From contig NZ_JALGBH010000001.1 of NCBI RefSeq assembly GCF_022809115.1, forward strand, positions 1,364,001 to 1,428,000: a stretch of DNA of 64,000 nt. Reading direction: 5' to 3'. The stretch comes from Pedobacter montanisoli. Lineage in GTDB: Bacteria; Bacteroidota; Bacteroidia; Sphingobacteriales; Sphingobacteriaceae. A program made the position numbers and the translations under genes. The notes below the pieces were generated by a model that searched no databases, had not been told where the DNA came from, and saw nothing but the letters and a program-made list of their open reading frames with translations. How positions within the stretch are numbered: position 1 is the stretch's first letter; each line of letters opens with the position of its first letter. Of this stretch, positions 9,614 through 17,851 are shown in pieces.

Positions 9614-9955
9614 ATGGGAAACAAAGTTAACAAACCGGCAAAATTAAAGATCCGTAAAGGAGACCTTGTAAAAGTAATTGCAGGTGATTCTAAAGGACAA
9701 CAAGGTAAAGTACAAGAAGTACTTGTATCTAAAAGCAGAGTGGTGGTAGAAGGTGTAAACCTTGTATCAAAACACACTAAGCCAAGTGCTGCCGCACCTA
9801 ACGGCGGTATAATTAAAAAAGAAGCTGCTCTTCATATTTCAAACGTTCAGTTGGTTGATCCAAAATCTGGTAAAACTACTCGTGTTGGCCGTAAATTAAA
9901 TGCCGACGGAAAATTAGTTAGAGTTGCTAAAATTTCAGGGGAGGAAATTAAATAA
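9614..9955 (+). CDS. rplX: 50S ribosomal protein L24
   Basis: 113 residues with the KOW motif ([19 protein letters not shown]) and the [14 protein letters not shown] block. L24 is an assembly initiator near the tunnel exit. Its stop codon overlaps the rplE start. Confidence 0.97.
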   Translation: MGNKVNKPAKLKIRKGDLVKVIAGDSKGQQGKVQEVLVSKSRVVVEGVNLVSKHTKPSAAAPNGGIIKKEAALHISNVQLVDPKSGKTTRVGRKLNADGKLVRVAKISGEEIK

Positions 9956-10521
9956 TGGCATACGTACCAAGATTAAAAAGCAAATATAAAGAGGAGATTG
10001 TAGGCGCTCTTAAAGAAAAGTTCAACTACAAATCTGCCATGCAAGTGCCTAAGTTGAAAAAAATCTCTATCAACCAAGGTGTAGGTCGTTTTTCAGTAGC
10101 TGATAAAAAAGTTATTGACAGCGCTATTGCAGAATTATCAACCATAGCCGGACAACAGGCTGTACCTGCAAAATCTAAAAAAGATATCTCTAACTTTAAA
10201 TTACGTAAAGGTATGCCAATTGGTGTACGTGTAACTTTACGTGACAACAACATGTATGAGTTCTTAGATAGATTAATTGCTGTGGCTTTGCCTCGTATCC
10301 GTGATTTTAAAGGTATCAATGATAAAGGCTTTGACGGAAAAGGTAATTATACTTTAGGCGTTACAGAACAAATCATTTTCCCTGAGATCAACATCGATAA
10401 AATCAACAAGATTTTAGGTATGGATATTACTTTTGTAACTTCAGCTACCAACGATGTTGAGGCATTGGAACTTTTAAAACAATTTGGATTACCATTTAAA
10501 AATCAAAAAGCAGAACAATAA
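9955..10521 (+). CDS. rplE: 50S ribosomal protein L5
   Basis: 188 residues with L5 landmarks: [36 protein letters not shown], and [12 protein letters not shown]5 binds 5S rRNA in the central protuberance. It overlaps rplX by one base at its start and rpsN by one base at its end. Confidence 0.98.
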   Translation: MAYVPRLKSKYKEEIVGALKEKFNYKSAMQVPKLKKISINQGVGRFSVADKKVIDSAIAELSTIAGQQAVPAKSKKDISNFKLRKGMPIGVRVTLRDNNMYEFLDRLIAVALPRIRDFKGINDKGFDGKGNYTLGVTEQIIFPEINIDKINKILGMDITFVTSATNDVEALELLKQFGLPFKNQKAEQ

Positions 10522-10790
10522 TGGCAAAAGAAGGAGTAAAAGCTCGCGAAATTAAACGCCAAAAATTGGTAGCTAAATATGCTGAGAAACGTGCAGCATT
10601 AAAAGCGGCCGGCGATTATGAAGCATTAGATAAATTACCTAAAAACTCTTCGGCTGTGCGTTTACACAACCGTTGCAAGTTAACAGGTCGTCCTCGCGGT
10701 TATATGCGTACTTTTGGTATCTCAAGGGTAACATTTCGTGAAATGGCTTTAGAAGGTAAGATACCGGGAGTTAGAAAAGCTAGCTGGTAA
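10521..10790 (+). CDS. rpsN: 30S ribosomal protein S14, zinc-free form
   Basis: 89 residues, the long S14 type. The C-terminal signature is complete ([19 protein letters not shown] through GVRKASW), but only one Cys is present, so the zinc ribbon of the short form is absent. This is the C-minus type. It is the last gene before the gap that holds the rpsH promoter. Confidence 0.97.
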   Translation: MAKEGVKAREIKRQKLVAKYAEKRAALKAAGDYEALDKLPKNSSAVRLHNRCKLTGRPRGYMRTFGISRVTFREMALEGKIPGVRKASW

Positions 10791-10810
10791 GCAATAATTC
10801 TATATAAGTT

Positions 10811-10841
10811 TTTGAGTTATAAGTTGTAAGTTGTATTTTTG
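10811..10841 (+). promoter_or_regulatory. Internal promoter upstream of rpsH
   Basis: TTTG at 10811-10814, a 19-base spacer, then TATTTTTG at 10834-10841: an exact match to the Bacteroidota consensus, with the same spacing as the rplC promoter. It would drive rpsH onward with a leader of roughly 108 bases. Confidence 0.8.
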
Positions 10842-10896
10842 CAGCCCTTACAGCTTATGGCTCATTGACATATAGCAGCAAAACAGAATATTAACC

Positions 10897-10941
10897 GATA
10901 GCAGGTCCAGAAGTCGGGTGACGCGTACGGATACCACTATC
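10897..10941 (+). promoter_or_regulatory. Structured leader in front of rpsH
   Basis: GATAG (10897-10901) pairs with CTATC (10937-10941). Inside, GGT and CC (10904-10908) pair with the GGATACC stretch (10929-10935), leaving two bases unpaired, and GTC/GAC closes a small hairpin within. In E. coli S8 represses its operon by binding an RNA with a bulged helix, so an S8-binding leader is possible here. No alignment was done. Confidence 0.4.
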
Positions 10942-10955
10942 ACAACTCAATTATA

Positions 10956-11354
10956 ATGAATACAGATCCAATAGCGGACTATCTTACAAGATTGAGAAAT
11001 GCTATTAAAGCAAATCACAGAATCGTAGAAGTTCCCGCTTCTAACCTTAAAAAAGAAATTACTAAGGTTCTTTTTGACAAAGGTTACATCGCAAACTACA
11101 AGTTTGAAGACACTACAGCTCAAGGCGTAATTAAAATCGCGTTAAAATATAACGCTATTACTAAAGTTCCAGCAATCCGTACTTTAACCCGTATCAGTAA
11201 ACCAGGTTTAAGACAATATGCTGGTGTAGAAAACATGCCAAGAGTATTAAATGGTTTAGGTATCGCAATCTTATCTACTTCTAAAGGTGTAATGACTGAT
11301 AAAGAAGCAGCCAAATTAAACATTGGCGGTGAGGTATTGTGTCACGTTTATTAA
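10956..11354 (+). CDS. rpsH: 30S ribosomal protein S8
   Basis: 132 residues, standard length. Starts MNTDPIADYLTRLRNA and ends with the conserved TDKEAAKLNIGGEVLCHVY. S8 is a central-domain 16S binder and, in E. coli, the spc operon repressor. Preceded by its own promoter and structured leader, which is consistent with local control. Confidence 0.98.
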   Translation: MNTDPIADYLTRLRNAIKANHRIVEVPASNLKKEITKVLFDKGYIANYKFEDTTAQGVIKIALKYNAITKVPAIRTLTRISKPGLRQYAGVENMPRVLNGLGIAILSTSKGVMTDKEAAKLNIGGEVLCHVY

Positions 11355-11356
11355 TT

Positions 11357-11366
11357 AAAGGAGATC
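11357..11366 (+). promoter_or_regulatory. Strong Shine-Dalgarno-like site of rplF
   Basis: AAAGGAGATC, with GGAG 9 bases ahead of the rplF ATG, is a near-full complement of the 16S 3' end. Most start sites in this window lack such a motif, as is normal in Bacteroidota, so this site stands out. Confidence 0.6.
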
Positions 11367-11372
11367 AGTACA

Positions 11373-11930
11373 ATGTCAAGAATAGGAAAAAACCCAATTA
11401 ACATTCCAGCAGGTGTTACCGTTACTTTATCAAAAGATAATGTGGTTACTGTAAAAGGTCCTAAAGGAGAGTTAAACCAAGTTTTAGAAGGCGATATCAC
11501 TATTTCTCAAGAAGAAGGTGTTTTAACAGTAGTTCGTCCGTCAGATCAAAAAAGACATAAAGCCTTACACGGTCTTTATCGTTCTTTAATCAACAACATG
11601 GTTGTTGGCGTTACAAGTGGTTACAAAATTGAGCAAGAATTAGTAGGTGTTGGTTACCGTGCTTCAAATCAAGGTCAAACCTTAGATTTAGTATTAGGTT
11701 ATTCTCACCACTATGTGTTCCAGTTACCTCAAGAAGTTAAAGTAACTACTGTATCAGAGAAAGGTCAAAACCCTAAAATTGTGTTAGAAGGTATCGACAA
11801 ACAATTACTAGGTCAGGTAGCAGCGAAAATCCGTTCGTTACGTGCACCAGAGCCATACAAAGGTAAAGGTATCAAGTTTGTTGGTGAAGTGTTAAGAAGA
11901 AAAGCAGGTAAATCAGCTTCTAAAAAATAA
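11373..11930 (+). CDS. rplF: 50S ribosomal protein L6
   Basis: 185 residues with two L6 domains. Shows [30 protein letters not shown] and the C-terminal [13 protein letters not shown] signature. L6 lies near the factor-binding site of the 50S. It has an unusually strong Shine-Dalgarno site for this genome. Confidence 0.98.
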   Translation: MSRIGKNPINIPAGVTVTLSKDNVVTVKGPKGELNQVLEGDITISQEEGVLTVVRPSDQKRHKALHGLYRSLINNMVVGVTSGYKIEQELVGVGYRASNQGQTLDLVLGYSHHYVFQLPQEVKVTTVSEKGQNPKIVLEGIDKQLLGQVAAKIRSLRAPEPYKGKGIKFVGEVLRRKAGKSASKK

Positions 11931-11935
11931 TTAAA

Positions 11936-12289
11936 ATGGCAGGAAAAAAATTATCACGCAGAGAGCGTATTAAAAAAGGTATCAGAAAAAGACTTACTGG
12001 TTCTGAAAACCGTCCACGTTTATCAGTTTATAGAAGCAATAAAGGTATTTATGCTCAAATCATTAACGATGAAACTGGTAACACAATAGCTTCGGCATCA
12101 TCTTTATCTAAAGATTTCAGTGCTAAAGGAACCAAAATCGAACAATCTGTAGCAGTAGGTAAGTTGGTTGCTGAAAAGGCAATCGCTGCTGGTGTTAAAG
12201 AAGTTGTTTTCGACAGAAATGGTTACTTGTACCATGGACGTGTTAAATCGTTGGCAGAAGGTGCCCGCGAAGGTGGTCTAGTGTTTTAA
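11936..12289 (+). CDS. rplR: 50S ribosomal protein L18
   Basis: 117 residues with [22 protein letters not shown] shortened N-terminal basic region, then the 5S-binding core and the [23 protein letters not shown] end, typical of L18. It acts with L5 in 5S rRNA binding. It lies 5 bases after rplF. Confidence 0.97.
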   Translation: MAGKKLSRRERIKKGIRKRLTGSENRPRLSVYRSNKGIYAQIINDETGNTIASASSLSKDFSAKGTKIEQSVAVGKLVAEKAIAAGVKEVVFDRNGYLYHGRVKSLAEGAREGGLVF

Positions 12290-12306
12290 TCATTAAATAA
12301 GAGATA

Positions 12307-12825
12307 ATGTCAACTATCAATATAAAAAGAGTAAAAACTAGCGAAATTGAATTAAAAGATCGTTTAGTTAGCATACAGCGTGTTGCTAAAGTAACCAAAG
12401 GAGGTCGTACTTTCAGCTTTTCAGCTATCGTAGTTGTAGGTGATGAAAACGGCGTTGTAGGTTACGGTTTAGGTAAAGCTAAAGAGGTTACCGAAGCAAT
12501 TGCTAAAGGTGTGGATGATGCTAAAAAGAACTTGGTTAAAGTTCCAATTTTAAATGGCACCGTACCTCATGAGCAAATCGGTAAATTCTCTGGAGGTTTT
12601 GTTTTGGTAAAACCAGCTGCAGAAGGTACCGGAGTAATTGCTGGTGGTGCAATGCGTGCTGTATTAGAAAGTGCCGGTATACACAATGTATTGGCAAAGT
12701 CAAAAGGTTCATCAAACCCACACAACGTGGTAAAAGCAACTGTTGATGCATTAACTAAAATGCGTGATGCTTATACAGTAGCTCAAAACCGCGGTGTGGA
12801 TTTAAACAAAGTTTTTAACGGATAA
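12307..12825 (+). CDS. rpsE: 30S ribosomal protein S5
   Basis: 172 residues. The double-stranded RNA-binding N-terminal part ([31 protein letters not shown]) and the [11 protein letters not shown] and [12 protein letters not shown] motifs identify S5, which works in decoding accuracy and mRNA entry. Four bases separate it from rpmD. Confidence 0.98.
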   Translation: MSTINIKRVKTSEIELKDRLVSIQRVAKVTKGGRTFSFSAIVVVGDENGVVGYGLGKAKEVTEAIAKGVDDAKKNLVKVPILNGTVPHEQIGKFSGGFVLVKPAAEGTGVIAGGAMRAVLESAGIHNVLAKSKGSSNPHNVVKATVDALTKMRDAYTVAQNRGVDLNKVFNG

Positions 12826-12829
12826 TATC

Positions 12830-13009
12830 ATGGCTAAAATTAAAATTACCCAAATAAAAAGCGTGATCGATAGAAGCGAACGCCAAAAAAGAACCATGAA
12901 AGCTTTAGGTTTAACTAAATTAAACCAAAGTGTAGAGGTTGAGGCTAATGCTGCCATTATTGGGATGGTAAGAAAAGTTAATCACTTAGTAGCTATTGAA
13001 TCTATTTAA
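12830..13009 (+). CDS. rpmD: 50S ribosomal protein L30
   Basis: A 59-residue gene found by reading the gap after rpsE. The protein starts MAKIKITQIKSVIDRS and continues with RTMKALGLTKLNQ and GMVRKVNHLVAIE, which match L30. The position between rpsE and rplO is the canonical one. A terminator-like hairpin begins 11 bases after its stop codon. Confidence 0.96.
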   Translation: MAKIKITQIKSVIDRSERQKRTMKALGLTKLNQSVEVEANAAIIGMVRKVNHLVAIESI

Positions 13010-13019
13010 TTATTATAAG

Positions 13020-13052
13020 ATCTGTTTGCCTTTTGAGGTAAACAGATTTTTA
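13020..13052 (+). terminator. Terminator-like hairpin between rpmD and rplO
   Basis: ATCTGTTTGCC (13020-13030) pairs with GGTAAACAGAT (13037-13047), with one wobble, around a 6-base loop; TTTTTATTTG follows. It has the form of an intrinsic terminator but lies inside the spc operon. It may act as partial attenuation of rplO-secY onward; no clear promoter follows it. Confidence 0.65.
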
Positions 13053-13110
13053 TTTGTTTAACGTTGTTTCCTGATTAGTGAGAGCGAAGGGACAACACAA
13101 TTTTTTTAAA

Positions 13111-13557
13111 ATGAACTTAAGTAATTTAAAACCTGCAAAAGGTTCTGTTAAAACTAACAAAAGAATAGGTCGTGGTCAAGGTTCTGGACGTGGTGGTACT
13201 TCAACCCGCGGACATAAGGGTGCTGGTTCACGTTCTGGTACATCTACAAAAGTAGGTTTCGAAGGTGGTCAAATGCCTTTACAACGTCGTGTACCTAAAG
13301 TTGGTTTTAAACCTATTAACCGTGTTGAATACGTTGGTATCAATTTAGATGTATTACAAGGTTTAGCAGAAAAATTTAGCTTAAATACAATTGATTTTGC
13401 TACATTGCAACAGCATGGTTTAGCTTCTAAAAACGATTTAGTAAAAATTTTAGGTCGTGGTGAAGTTAAAGCAAAATTAAATGTAACAGCTCATGCTTTT
13501 TCTGCAAGTGCACAAAAAGCTATTGAAGCTGCCGGAGGCTCAATCGTAAAACTGTAA
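13111..13557 (+). CDS. rplO: 50S ribosomal protein L15
   Basis: 148 residues beginning [12 protein letters not shown]; an in-frame GTG at 13078 would add 11 unrelated residues and is rejected. Shows the glycine-rich [23 protein letters not shown] arm in split form and [18 protein letters not shown], which are L15 signatures. L15 is a late-assembly 50S protein. It is 8 bases ahead of secY. Confidence 0.97.
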   Translation: MNLSNLKPAKGSVKTNKRIGRGQGSGRGGTSTRGHKGAGSRSGTSTKVGFEGGQMPLQRRVPKVGFKPINRVEYVGINLDVLQGLAEKFSLNTIDFATLQQHGLASKNDLVKILGRGEVKAKLNVTAHAFSASAQKAIEAAGGSIVKL

Positions 13558-13565
13558 TAAATTAA

Positions 13566-14906
13566 ATGAAGAAGCTATTTACTACTTTAAGTAATATTTG
13601 GAAAATAGAAGAATTGAAGAAGCGTATTTTATTTACGCTTTCGATTCTTATCATCTATCGCGTGGTTTGTCAGGTAGTACTACCAGGGGTAGATCCAAAT
13701 CAATTAGCACATACTGAAAAATCTGGTCTTTTAGGCCTGTTAGATATGTTTGCAGGTGGTGCATTTTCAAAAGCATCAATTGTAGCATTGGGTGTTATGC
13801 CTTATATTTCTGCATCTATCGTGGTTCAGTTGTTGGGTATTGCAGTTCCTTCTTTTCAAAAAATGCAAAAAGAAGGTGAGAGTGGTAGAAAGAAATTAAC
13901 ACAGTATACACGTTATTTAACAGTAGCCATTACAATTGTTCAGGCAATTGGTTATGTAAAAACACAGGTTCCCCAAAACGCAATCGTGATAGATCCTGCT
14001 ACTTTCTATATCATATCTGCTTTTGTATTAACCGCAGGTACATTATTTGTAATGTGGTTGGGTGAAAAAATTACAGATAAAGGTATAGGAAACGGAACAT
14101 CGTTAATTATCATGGTGGGTATTATTGCCCGTTTGCCATTGGCAATTCAACAAGAGGTTAACTCTGTATTTGCCGGTAATGATGGAGGTTTGATAAGATT
14201 AGTATTAGAAATTGTAGCATTATATGCTGTAGTGATGTTTACTATTCTTATCGTTCAAGGTGTGCGTAAAGTTCCTGTACAATATGCAAAAAGGGTAGTA
14301 GGTAACAGACAAGTTGGTGGCGTAAGACAGTACATTCCTTTAAAAGTGAATGCTGCAGGTGTAATGCCGATTATTTTTGCACAGGCTTTAATGTTTGTTC
14401 CAAGTGCATTAATAGGCGTATTTCCTAAGCTACAAGATAGCTGGTTACACCAATATGTAGATATTACTTCATTGACTTATAATTTAACATTCGCATTTTT
14501 AATTATAGCATTTACATTTTTCTATACTGCTATAACAGTTAACCCTATGCAAATGTCGGATGATATGAAGAAGAACGGAGGCTTTATCCCGGGTATTAAA
14601 CCAGGTCTGGCTACTTCGAATTTCATTGATGAGGTGATTTCTAAAATTACTTTCCCGGGAGCATTATTTCTTGCAATTATTGCAATATTACCTTCTTTAG
14701 CTATTAAAGTAGGTGTTCAGCAAGAATTTGCACATTTCTTTGGAGGAACTTCGTTATTGATTTTAGTAGGTGTTGTTTTAGATACTTTACAACAAATAGA
14801 AAGTTATCTGTTAATGCGCCACTATGATGGTTTAATGAAAACAGGTCGTGTAACTGGCCGTACAGGAATCCCTGCTGCTACTGGAACCACAGGCGCTGCA
14901 TTATAA
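13566..14906 (+). CDS. secY: Preprotein translocase subunit SecY
   Basis: 446 residues with about ten transmembrane segments. Landmarks include the plug region (LLDMFAGGAFSKASIVALGVMP, in part), MWLGEKITDKGIGNGTSLII and the cytoplasmic loop VRKVPVQYAKR. SecY is the pore of the SecYEG translocon in the inner membrane. It sits in the spc operon as usual; map follows 7 bases on, and adk, often found here in other phyla, is absent. Confidence 0.98.
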   Translation: MKKLFTTLSNIWKIEELKKRILFTLSILIIYRVVCQVVLPGVDPNQLAHTEKSGLLGLLDMFAGGAFSKASIVALGVMPYISASIVVQLLGIAVPSFQKMQKEGESGRKKLTQYTRYLTVAITIVQAIGYVKTQVPQNAIVIDPATFYIISAFVLTAGTLFVMWLGEKITDKGIGNGTSLIIMVGIIARLPLAIQQEVNSVFAGNDGGLIRLVLEIVALYAVVMFTILIVQGVRKVPVQYAKRVVGNRQVGGVRQYIPLKVNAAGVMPIIFAQALMFVPSALIGVFPKLQDSWLHQYVDITSLTYNLTFAFLIIAFTFFYTAITVNPMQMSDDMKKNGGFIPGIKPGLATSNFIDEVISKITFPGALFLAIIAILPSLAIKVGVQQEFAHFFGGTSLLILVGVVLDTLQQIESYLLMRHYDGLMKTGRVTGRTGIPAATGTTGAAL

Positions 14907-14913
14907 ATCAGGA

Positions 14914-15699
14914 ATGTCTAAAATTCATTACAAGTCTCAGGAAGAGATTGAATTAATTAGAGAAAGTTCGCTTTTGGTTTCAAAAACTTTGGCAGAAGTT
15001 GCTAAAGTAATTAAACCAGGAATAACAACACTATCATTAGATAAGCTGGCATATGAGTTCATACAAGATCATGGCGCAGTGCCAGCTTTCTTAAATTATG
15101 GTGGTTTTCCCAATTCTTTATGTATTTCACCTAACGAGCAGGTAGTACACGGTTTTCCAAATGACTATGTAATTAAAGAGGGAGATCTAATATCTGTTGA
15201 TTGTGGGGTAATTAAAAATAATTACTACGGTGATTCTGCATACACTTTTGCAATCGGAGAAATTAACGAAGAAAAGCAAAAGTTATGCAAAGTAACACAA
15301 GAGTGTTTGGCATTAGCCATTGAGAAAGCTGTGGTTGGTATGCGAATTGGAGATATAGGATTTGCTGTACAATATCATGCGGAACAACATGGTTTTGGTG
15401 TAGTAAGAGAATTAGTAGGACATGGTGTGGGGGTAAAACTGCACGAAAAACCGGAAGTGCCAAATTATGGCCGCAGAGGTAGTGGTATTAAATTGGAAGA
15501 AGGAATGGTAATTGCCATTGAACCAATGATTAATGCTGGTACTGCAGCGGTTAAATTCTGGGCTGATGGTTGGACCGTAACCTCTAAAGATAACCGCCCT
15601 TCTGCTCATTTTGAGCACACAGTGGCAGTAAAAAAAGGCAAAGCAGACGTTTTATCATCTTTTTCTCTGATTGAAGAAGTTTTAAAAGAAAAAAAGTAA
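14914..15699 (+). CDS. map: Methionine aminopeptidase, type I
   Basis: 261 residues with the pita-bread fold pattern. Metal ligands are visible in VDCGVIKNNYYGDSAY (two Asp), GHGVGVKLHEKP (His), AIEPMI (Glu) and FEHTVAV (Glu). The enzyme removes the initiator Met from nascent proteins in the cytosol. It lies between secY and infA, a common Bacteroidota order. Confidence 0.96.
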   Translation: MSKIHYKSQEEIELIRESSLLVSKTLAEVAKVIKPGITTLSLDKLAYEFIQDHGAVPAFLNYGGFPNSLCISPNEQVVHGFPNDYVIKEGDLISVDCGVIKNNYYGDSAYTFAIGEINEEKQKLCKVTQECLALAIEKAVVGMRIGDIGFAVQYHAEQHGFGVVRELVGHGVGVKLHEKPEVPNYGRRGSGIKLEEGMVIAIEPMINAGTAAVKFWADGWTVTSKDNRPSAHFEHTVAVKKGKADVLSSFSLIEEVLKEKK

Positions 15700-15710
15700 A
15701 AAAATAAAAA

Positions 15711-15760
15711 TTTTTACTTAATTTTGCAGCCTTGTTGTGTAGAAGCTAATTAAGTAAAAA
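15711..15760 (+). promoter_or_regulatory. infA promoter box inside a 13-base inverted repeat
   Basis: TAATTTTG (15719-15726) matches the -7 consensus exactly; no clear -33 was found. The box overlaps the left arm of a perfect inverted repeat, TTTTTACTTAATT (15711-15723) and AATTAAGTAAAAA (15748-15760). The repeat could be a protein operator or fold in the mRNA leader. Confidence 0.55.
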
Positions 15761-15770
15761 TCAAGATTAT

Positions 15771-15989
15771 ATGGCTAAACAAGCCTCAATTGAACAAGAC
15801 GGAGTAATAAAAGAAGCATTATCTAATGCCATGTTTAGGGTAGAACTTGAAAATGGACATGAGATAATTGCGCACATTTCGGGTAAAATGAGAATGCACT
15901 ACATTAAAATTTTACCTGGTGATAAAGTTAAATTAGAGATGTCTCCTTACGATTTAACGAAAGGAAGAATCACTTATAGATACAAATAA
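15771..15989 (+). CDS. infA: Translation initiation factor IF-1
   Basis: 72 residues, the exact family length, single OB fold: [15 protein letters not shown], then [20 protein letters not shown] and the basic end [10 protein letters not shown]-1 binds the 30S A site during initiation. It probably has its own promoter and is 1 base ahead of rpmJ. Confidence 0.97.
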   Translation: MAKQASIEQDGVIKEALSNAMFRVELENGHEIIAHISGKMRMHYIKILPGDKVKLEMSPYDLTKGRITYRYK

Positions 15990-15990
15990 A

Positions 15991-16107
15991 ATGAAAGTTA
16001 GGTCATCAATTAAAAAACGTAGCGCTGATTGCAAGGTTATTCGTCGTAAAGGAAAACTTTACGTTATCAACAAGAAAAACCCTAAATACAAGCAACGTCA
16101 GGGATAA
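15991..16107 (+). CDS. rpmJ: 50S ribosomal protein L36, zinc-free form
   Basis: A 38-residue gene found in the gap after infA. Starts [11 protein letters not shown] and ends NPKYKQRQG, both diagnostic of L36. Of the usual CCCH zinc ligands only one Cys (residue 14) remains; the others are Ser, Asn and Tyr. It is therefore a C-minus L36 that should not need zinc. Confidence 0.95.
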   Translation: MKVRSSIKKRSADCKVIRRKGKLYVINKKNPKYKQRQG

Positions 16108-16118
16108 TTAAAACATTT

Positions 16119-16161
16119 GGAACGAAATTCCGTACAACGGTGGCCCGCCGTTCGGTCGTTC
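16119..16161 (+). promoter_or_regulatory. Nested hairpin leader of rpsM
   Basis: GAACGA (16120-16125) pairs with TCGTTC (16156-16161), and AACGG (16136-16140) pairs with CCGTT (16148-16152) within it. It lies 21 bases before the rpsM ATG. In E. coli the alpha operon leader at this position binds S4; a similar role here is a guess. Confidence 0.45.
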
Positions 16162-16182
16162 ATTTAAAAACAATTTATAAAT

Positions 16183-16560
16183 ATGGCAAGGATTTCAGGT
16201 ATTGATTTACCAAGAAACAAAAGAGGCGAGATTGGATTAACCTATATCTATGGTATAGGTAGATCAACTGCTCAAAGTATATTAACTCAGGCGGGTATCA
16301 GCCTTGATAAAAAAGTACAGGAATGGTCTGATGATGAGTTGGCTGCTATCCGTACTATCATTAATGACACTATCAAAGTTGAAGGTGCTTTACGTTCGGA
16401 AGTTCAATTGAACATTAAACGTTTAATGGATATTGGCTGTTACAGAGGTTTACGTCACAGAAAAGGTTTACCTTCTCGTGGTCAACGTACTAAAAACAAC
16501 TCTCGTACACGTAAAGGAAAGAGAAAAACAGTTGCTAACAAGAAAAAAGCATCTAAATAG
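16183..16560 (+). CDS. rpsM: 30S ribosomal protein S13
   Basis: 125 residues: [25 protein letters not shown] at the start in family form, [33 protein letters not shown] at the end, the S13 signature. S13 contacts P-site tRNA and the 50S subunit. First gene of the alpha operon; a repeat-containing 149-base gap follows. Confidence 0.98.
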   Translation: MARISGIDLPRNKRGEIGLTYIYGIGRSTAQSILTQAGISLDKKVQEWSDDELAAIRTIINDTIKVEGALRSEVQLNIKRLMDIGCYRGLRHRKGLPSRGQRTKNNSRTRKGKRKTVANKKKASK

Positions 16561-16578
16561 TAGATAGATTTGAGATGA

Positions 16579-16700
16579 TAGATTTGAGATATGAGTTCAT
16601 ATCTTTTAATCTGCTCAGATTTGGAATAGAAAAAGAAAATTAAGATATAGAGTGCCGAGATGCGAAATTCTCAAATCTCACTTCTCATATCTAAAATCTA
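16579..16700. repeat. Repeat-rich gap between rpsM and rpsK
   Basis: The gap holds two direct copies of TAGATTTGAGAT-like sequence. A 17-base inverted repeat with one mismatch lies between 16579-16595 and 16684-16700, and a TCTCAAATCTCA block sits at 16669-16680. The same words recur at 54938-54955, so this looks like a small dispersed intergenic repeat. Confidence 0.6.
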
Positions 16701-16709
16701 AAAGAAAAA

Positions 16710-17099
16710 ATGGCTAAAAGTAAAAAAGTTACAAAAAAACGTATTGTTAATATTGAACCTGTTGGTCAGGCGCATATTAATGCTACGTTCAACAACATCA
16801 TTGTTACTTTAACTAATAACAATGGGCAAACCATCTCATGGTCTTCTGCAGGTAAAATGGGTTTTAAAGGTTCTAAAAAGAACACTCCATATGCTGCAGG
16901 ACAAGCTGCTCAGGATTGTGGTAAAGTAGCTTATGATTTAGGTTTACGTAAAGTTGAAGTATTTGTAAAAGGTCCTGGTTCAGGTCGTGAATCTGCTATC
17001 AGAACTTTACAAGTTGCAGGATTAGAAGTGACATCTATTAAAGATATTACTCCACTTCCTCACAACGGATGTCGTCCTCCTAAAAAGAGAAGAGTTTAA
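16710..17099 (+). CDS. rpsK: 30S ribosomal protein S11
   Basis: 129 residues with [34 protein letters not shown] and the C-terminal [15 protein letters not shown], the S11 signature. It forms the 30S platform with S18 and contacts mRNA upstream of the start codon. The 66-base gap to rpsD contains a structured element. Confidence 0.98.
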   Translation: MAKSKKVTKKRIVNIEPVGQAHINATFNNIIVTLTNNNGQTISWSSAGKMGFKGSKKNTPYAAGQAAQDCGKVAYDLGLRKVEVFVKGPGSGRESAIRTLQVAGLEVTSIKDITPLPHNGCRPPKKRRV

Positions 17100-17110
17100 T
17101 CAATTAATTT

Positions 17111-17154
17111 TTTAAAGCTAAGAGTCTCCCAATGCGTTGGGATGATACTTTAAA
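17111..17154 (+). promoter_or_regulatory. Candidate S4-binding leader before rpsD
   Basis: TTTAAAG (17111-17117) pairs perfectly with CTTTAAA (17148-17154), and TCCCAA (17127-17132) pairs with TTGGGA (17137-17142) around TGCG. AGT/ACT adds pairs between them. It ends 11 bases before the rpsD ATG. A ribosomal leader upstream of S4 has been proposed in Bacteroidia; whether this is that family needs a covariance-model search. Confidence 0.6.
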
Positions 17155-17165
17155 ATCAACAACAA

Positions 17166-17774
17166 ATGGCAAGATATACCGGACCAAAGTCCAAAATCGC
17201 CCGTAAATTCAGAGAACCTATTTTTGGTCCTGATAAAGTATTAGAAAGAAAAAATTATCCTCCAGGCCAACATGGCGCTTCTAAAAGAAGAGGAAAACAA
17301 TCTGAATACGCTATTCAGTTACAGGAAAAACAAAAAGTAAAATATACTTATGGTGTATTAGAAAAACAATTCCGTAACTTATTTACAAGAGCTTCAGCTC
17401 GTCAAGGTATCACAGGTGATAACTTGTTGAAATTATTAGAAGCACGTTTAGACAATACAGTTTACAGATTAGGTATTGCGCCTAGCCGTTCTGGTGCTCG
17501 TCAATTAGTTAGCCATAAGCACATTACAGTTAACGGTGAAGTTGTAAACATTCCCTCATATCAATTAAAATCTGGAGATGTGATTGCTGTTCGTGAGAAA
17601 TCTAAATCATTAGAAGCAATTACAAACTCAGTAGGTGGTAAAGCGATCAACAAACACACTTGGTTAGAGTGGAACGCTAGCGAGTTAAGCGGTAAATTTT
17701 TAAATTACCCTAACCGTGATGAGATACCAGAAAACATTAAGGAAAACCTTATAGTAGAGTTGTACTCTAAGTAA
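17166..17774 (+). CDS. rpsD: 30S ribosomal protein S4
   Basis: 202 residues: [38 protein letters not shown] and the S4 RNA-binding domain [21 protein letters not shown]4 nucleates 16S folding and in many bacteria represses its own operon. Its gene lies between a structured leader and an intrinsic terminator. Confidence 0.98.
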   Translation: MARYTGPKSKIARKFREPIFGPDKVLERKNYPPGQHGASKRRGKQSEYAIQLQEKQKVKYTYGVLEKQFRNLFTRASARQGITGDNLLKLLEARLDNTVYRLGIAPSRSGARQLVSHKHITVNGEVVNIPSYQLKSGDVIAVREKSKSLEAITNSVGGKAINKHTWLEWNASELSGKFLNYPNRDEIPENIKENLIVELYSK

Positions 17775-17782
17775 TCATATTG

Positions 17783-17812
17783 GTTAAAGCCTGTAAAGGC
17801 TTTAACTTTTTT
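17783..17812 (+). terminator. Intrinsic terminator between rpsD and rpoA
   Basis: GTTAAAGCCT and AGGCTTTAAC form a perfect 10-base stem with a GTAA tetraloop, followed directly by six T. It should end or reduce transcription ahead of rpoA. No consensus promoter was found between it and rpoA, so partial read-through is likely. Confidence 0.85.
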
Positions 17813-17851
17813 AGTTACACAACATTAATAAACGATCTAAAAACATTATAA

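Noticed and set aside
13078-13110. GTG start giving 11 extra residues on L15
   Set aside because: The added residues do not resemble L15, and the ATG at 13111 gives the family N-terminus.
16561-16709. CRISPR array in the rpsM-rpsK gap
   Set aside because: Repeats are short, imperfect and few, with no regular spacers and no cas genes in the window.
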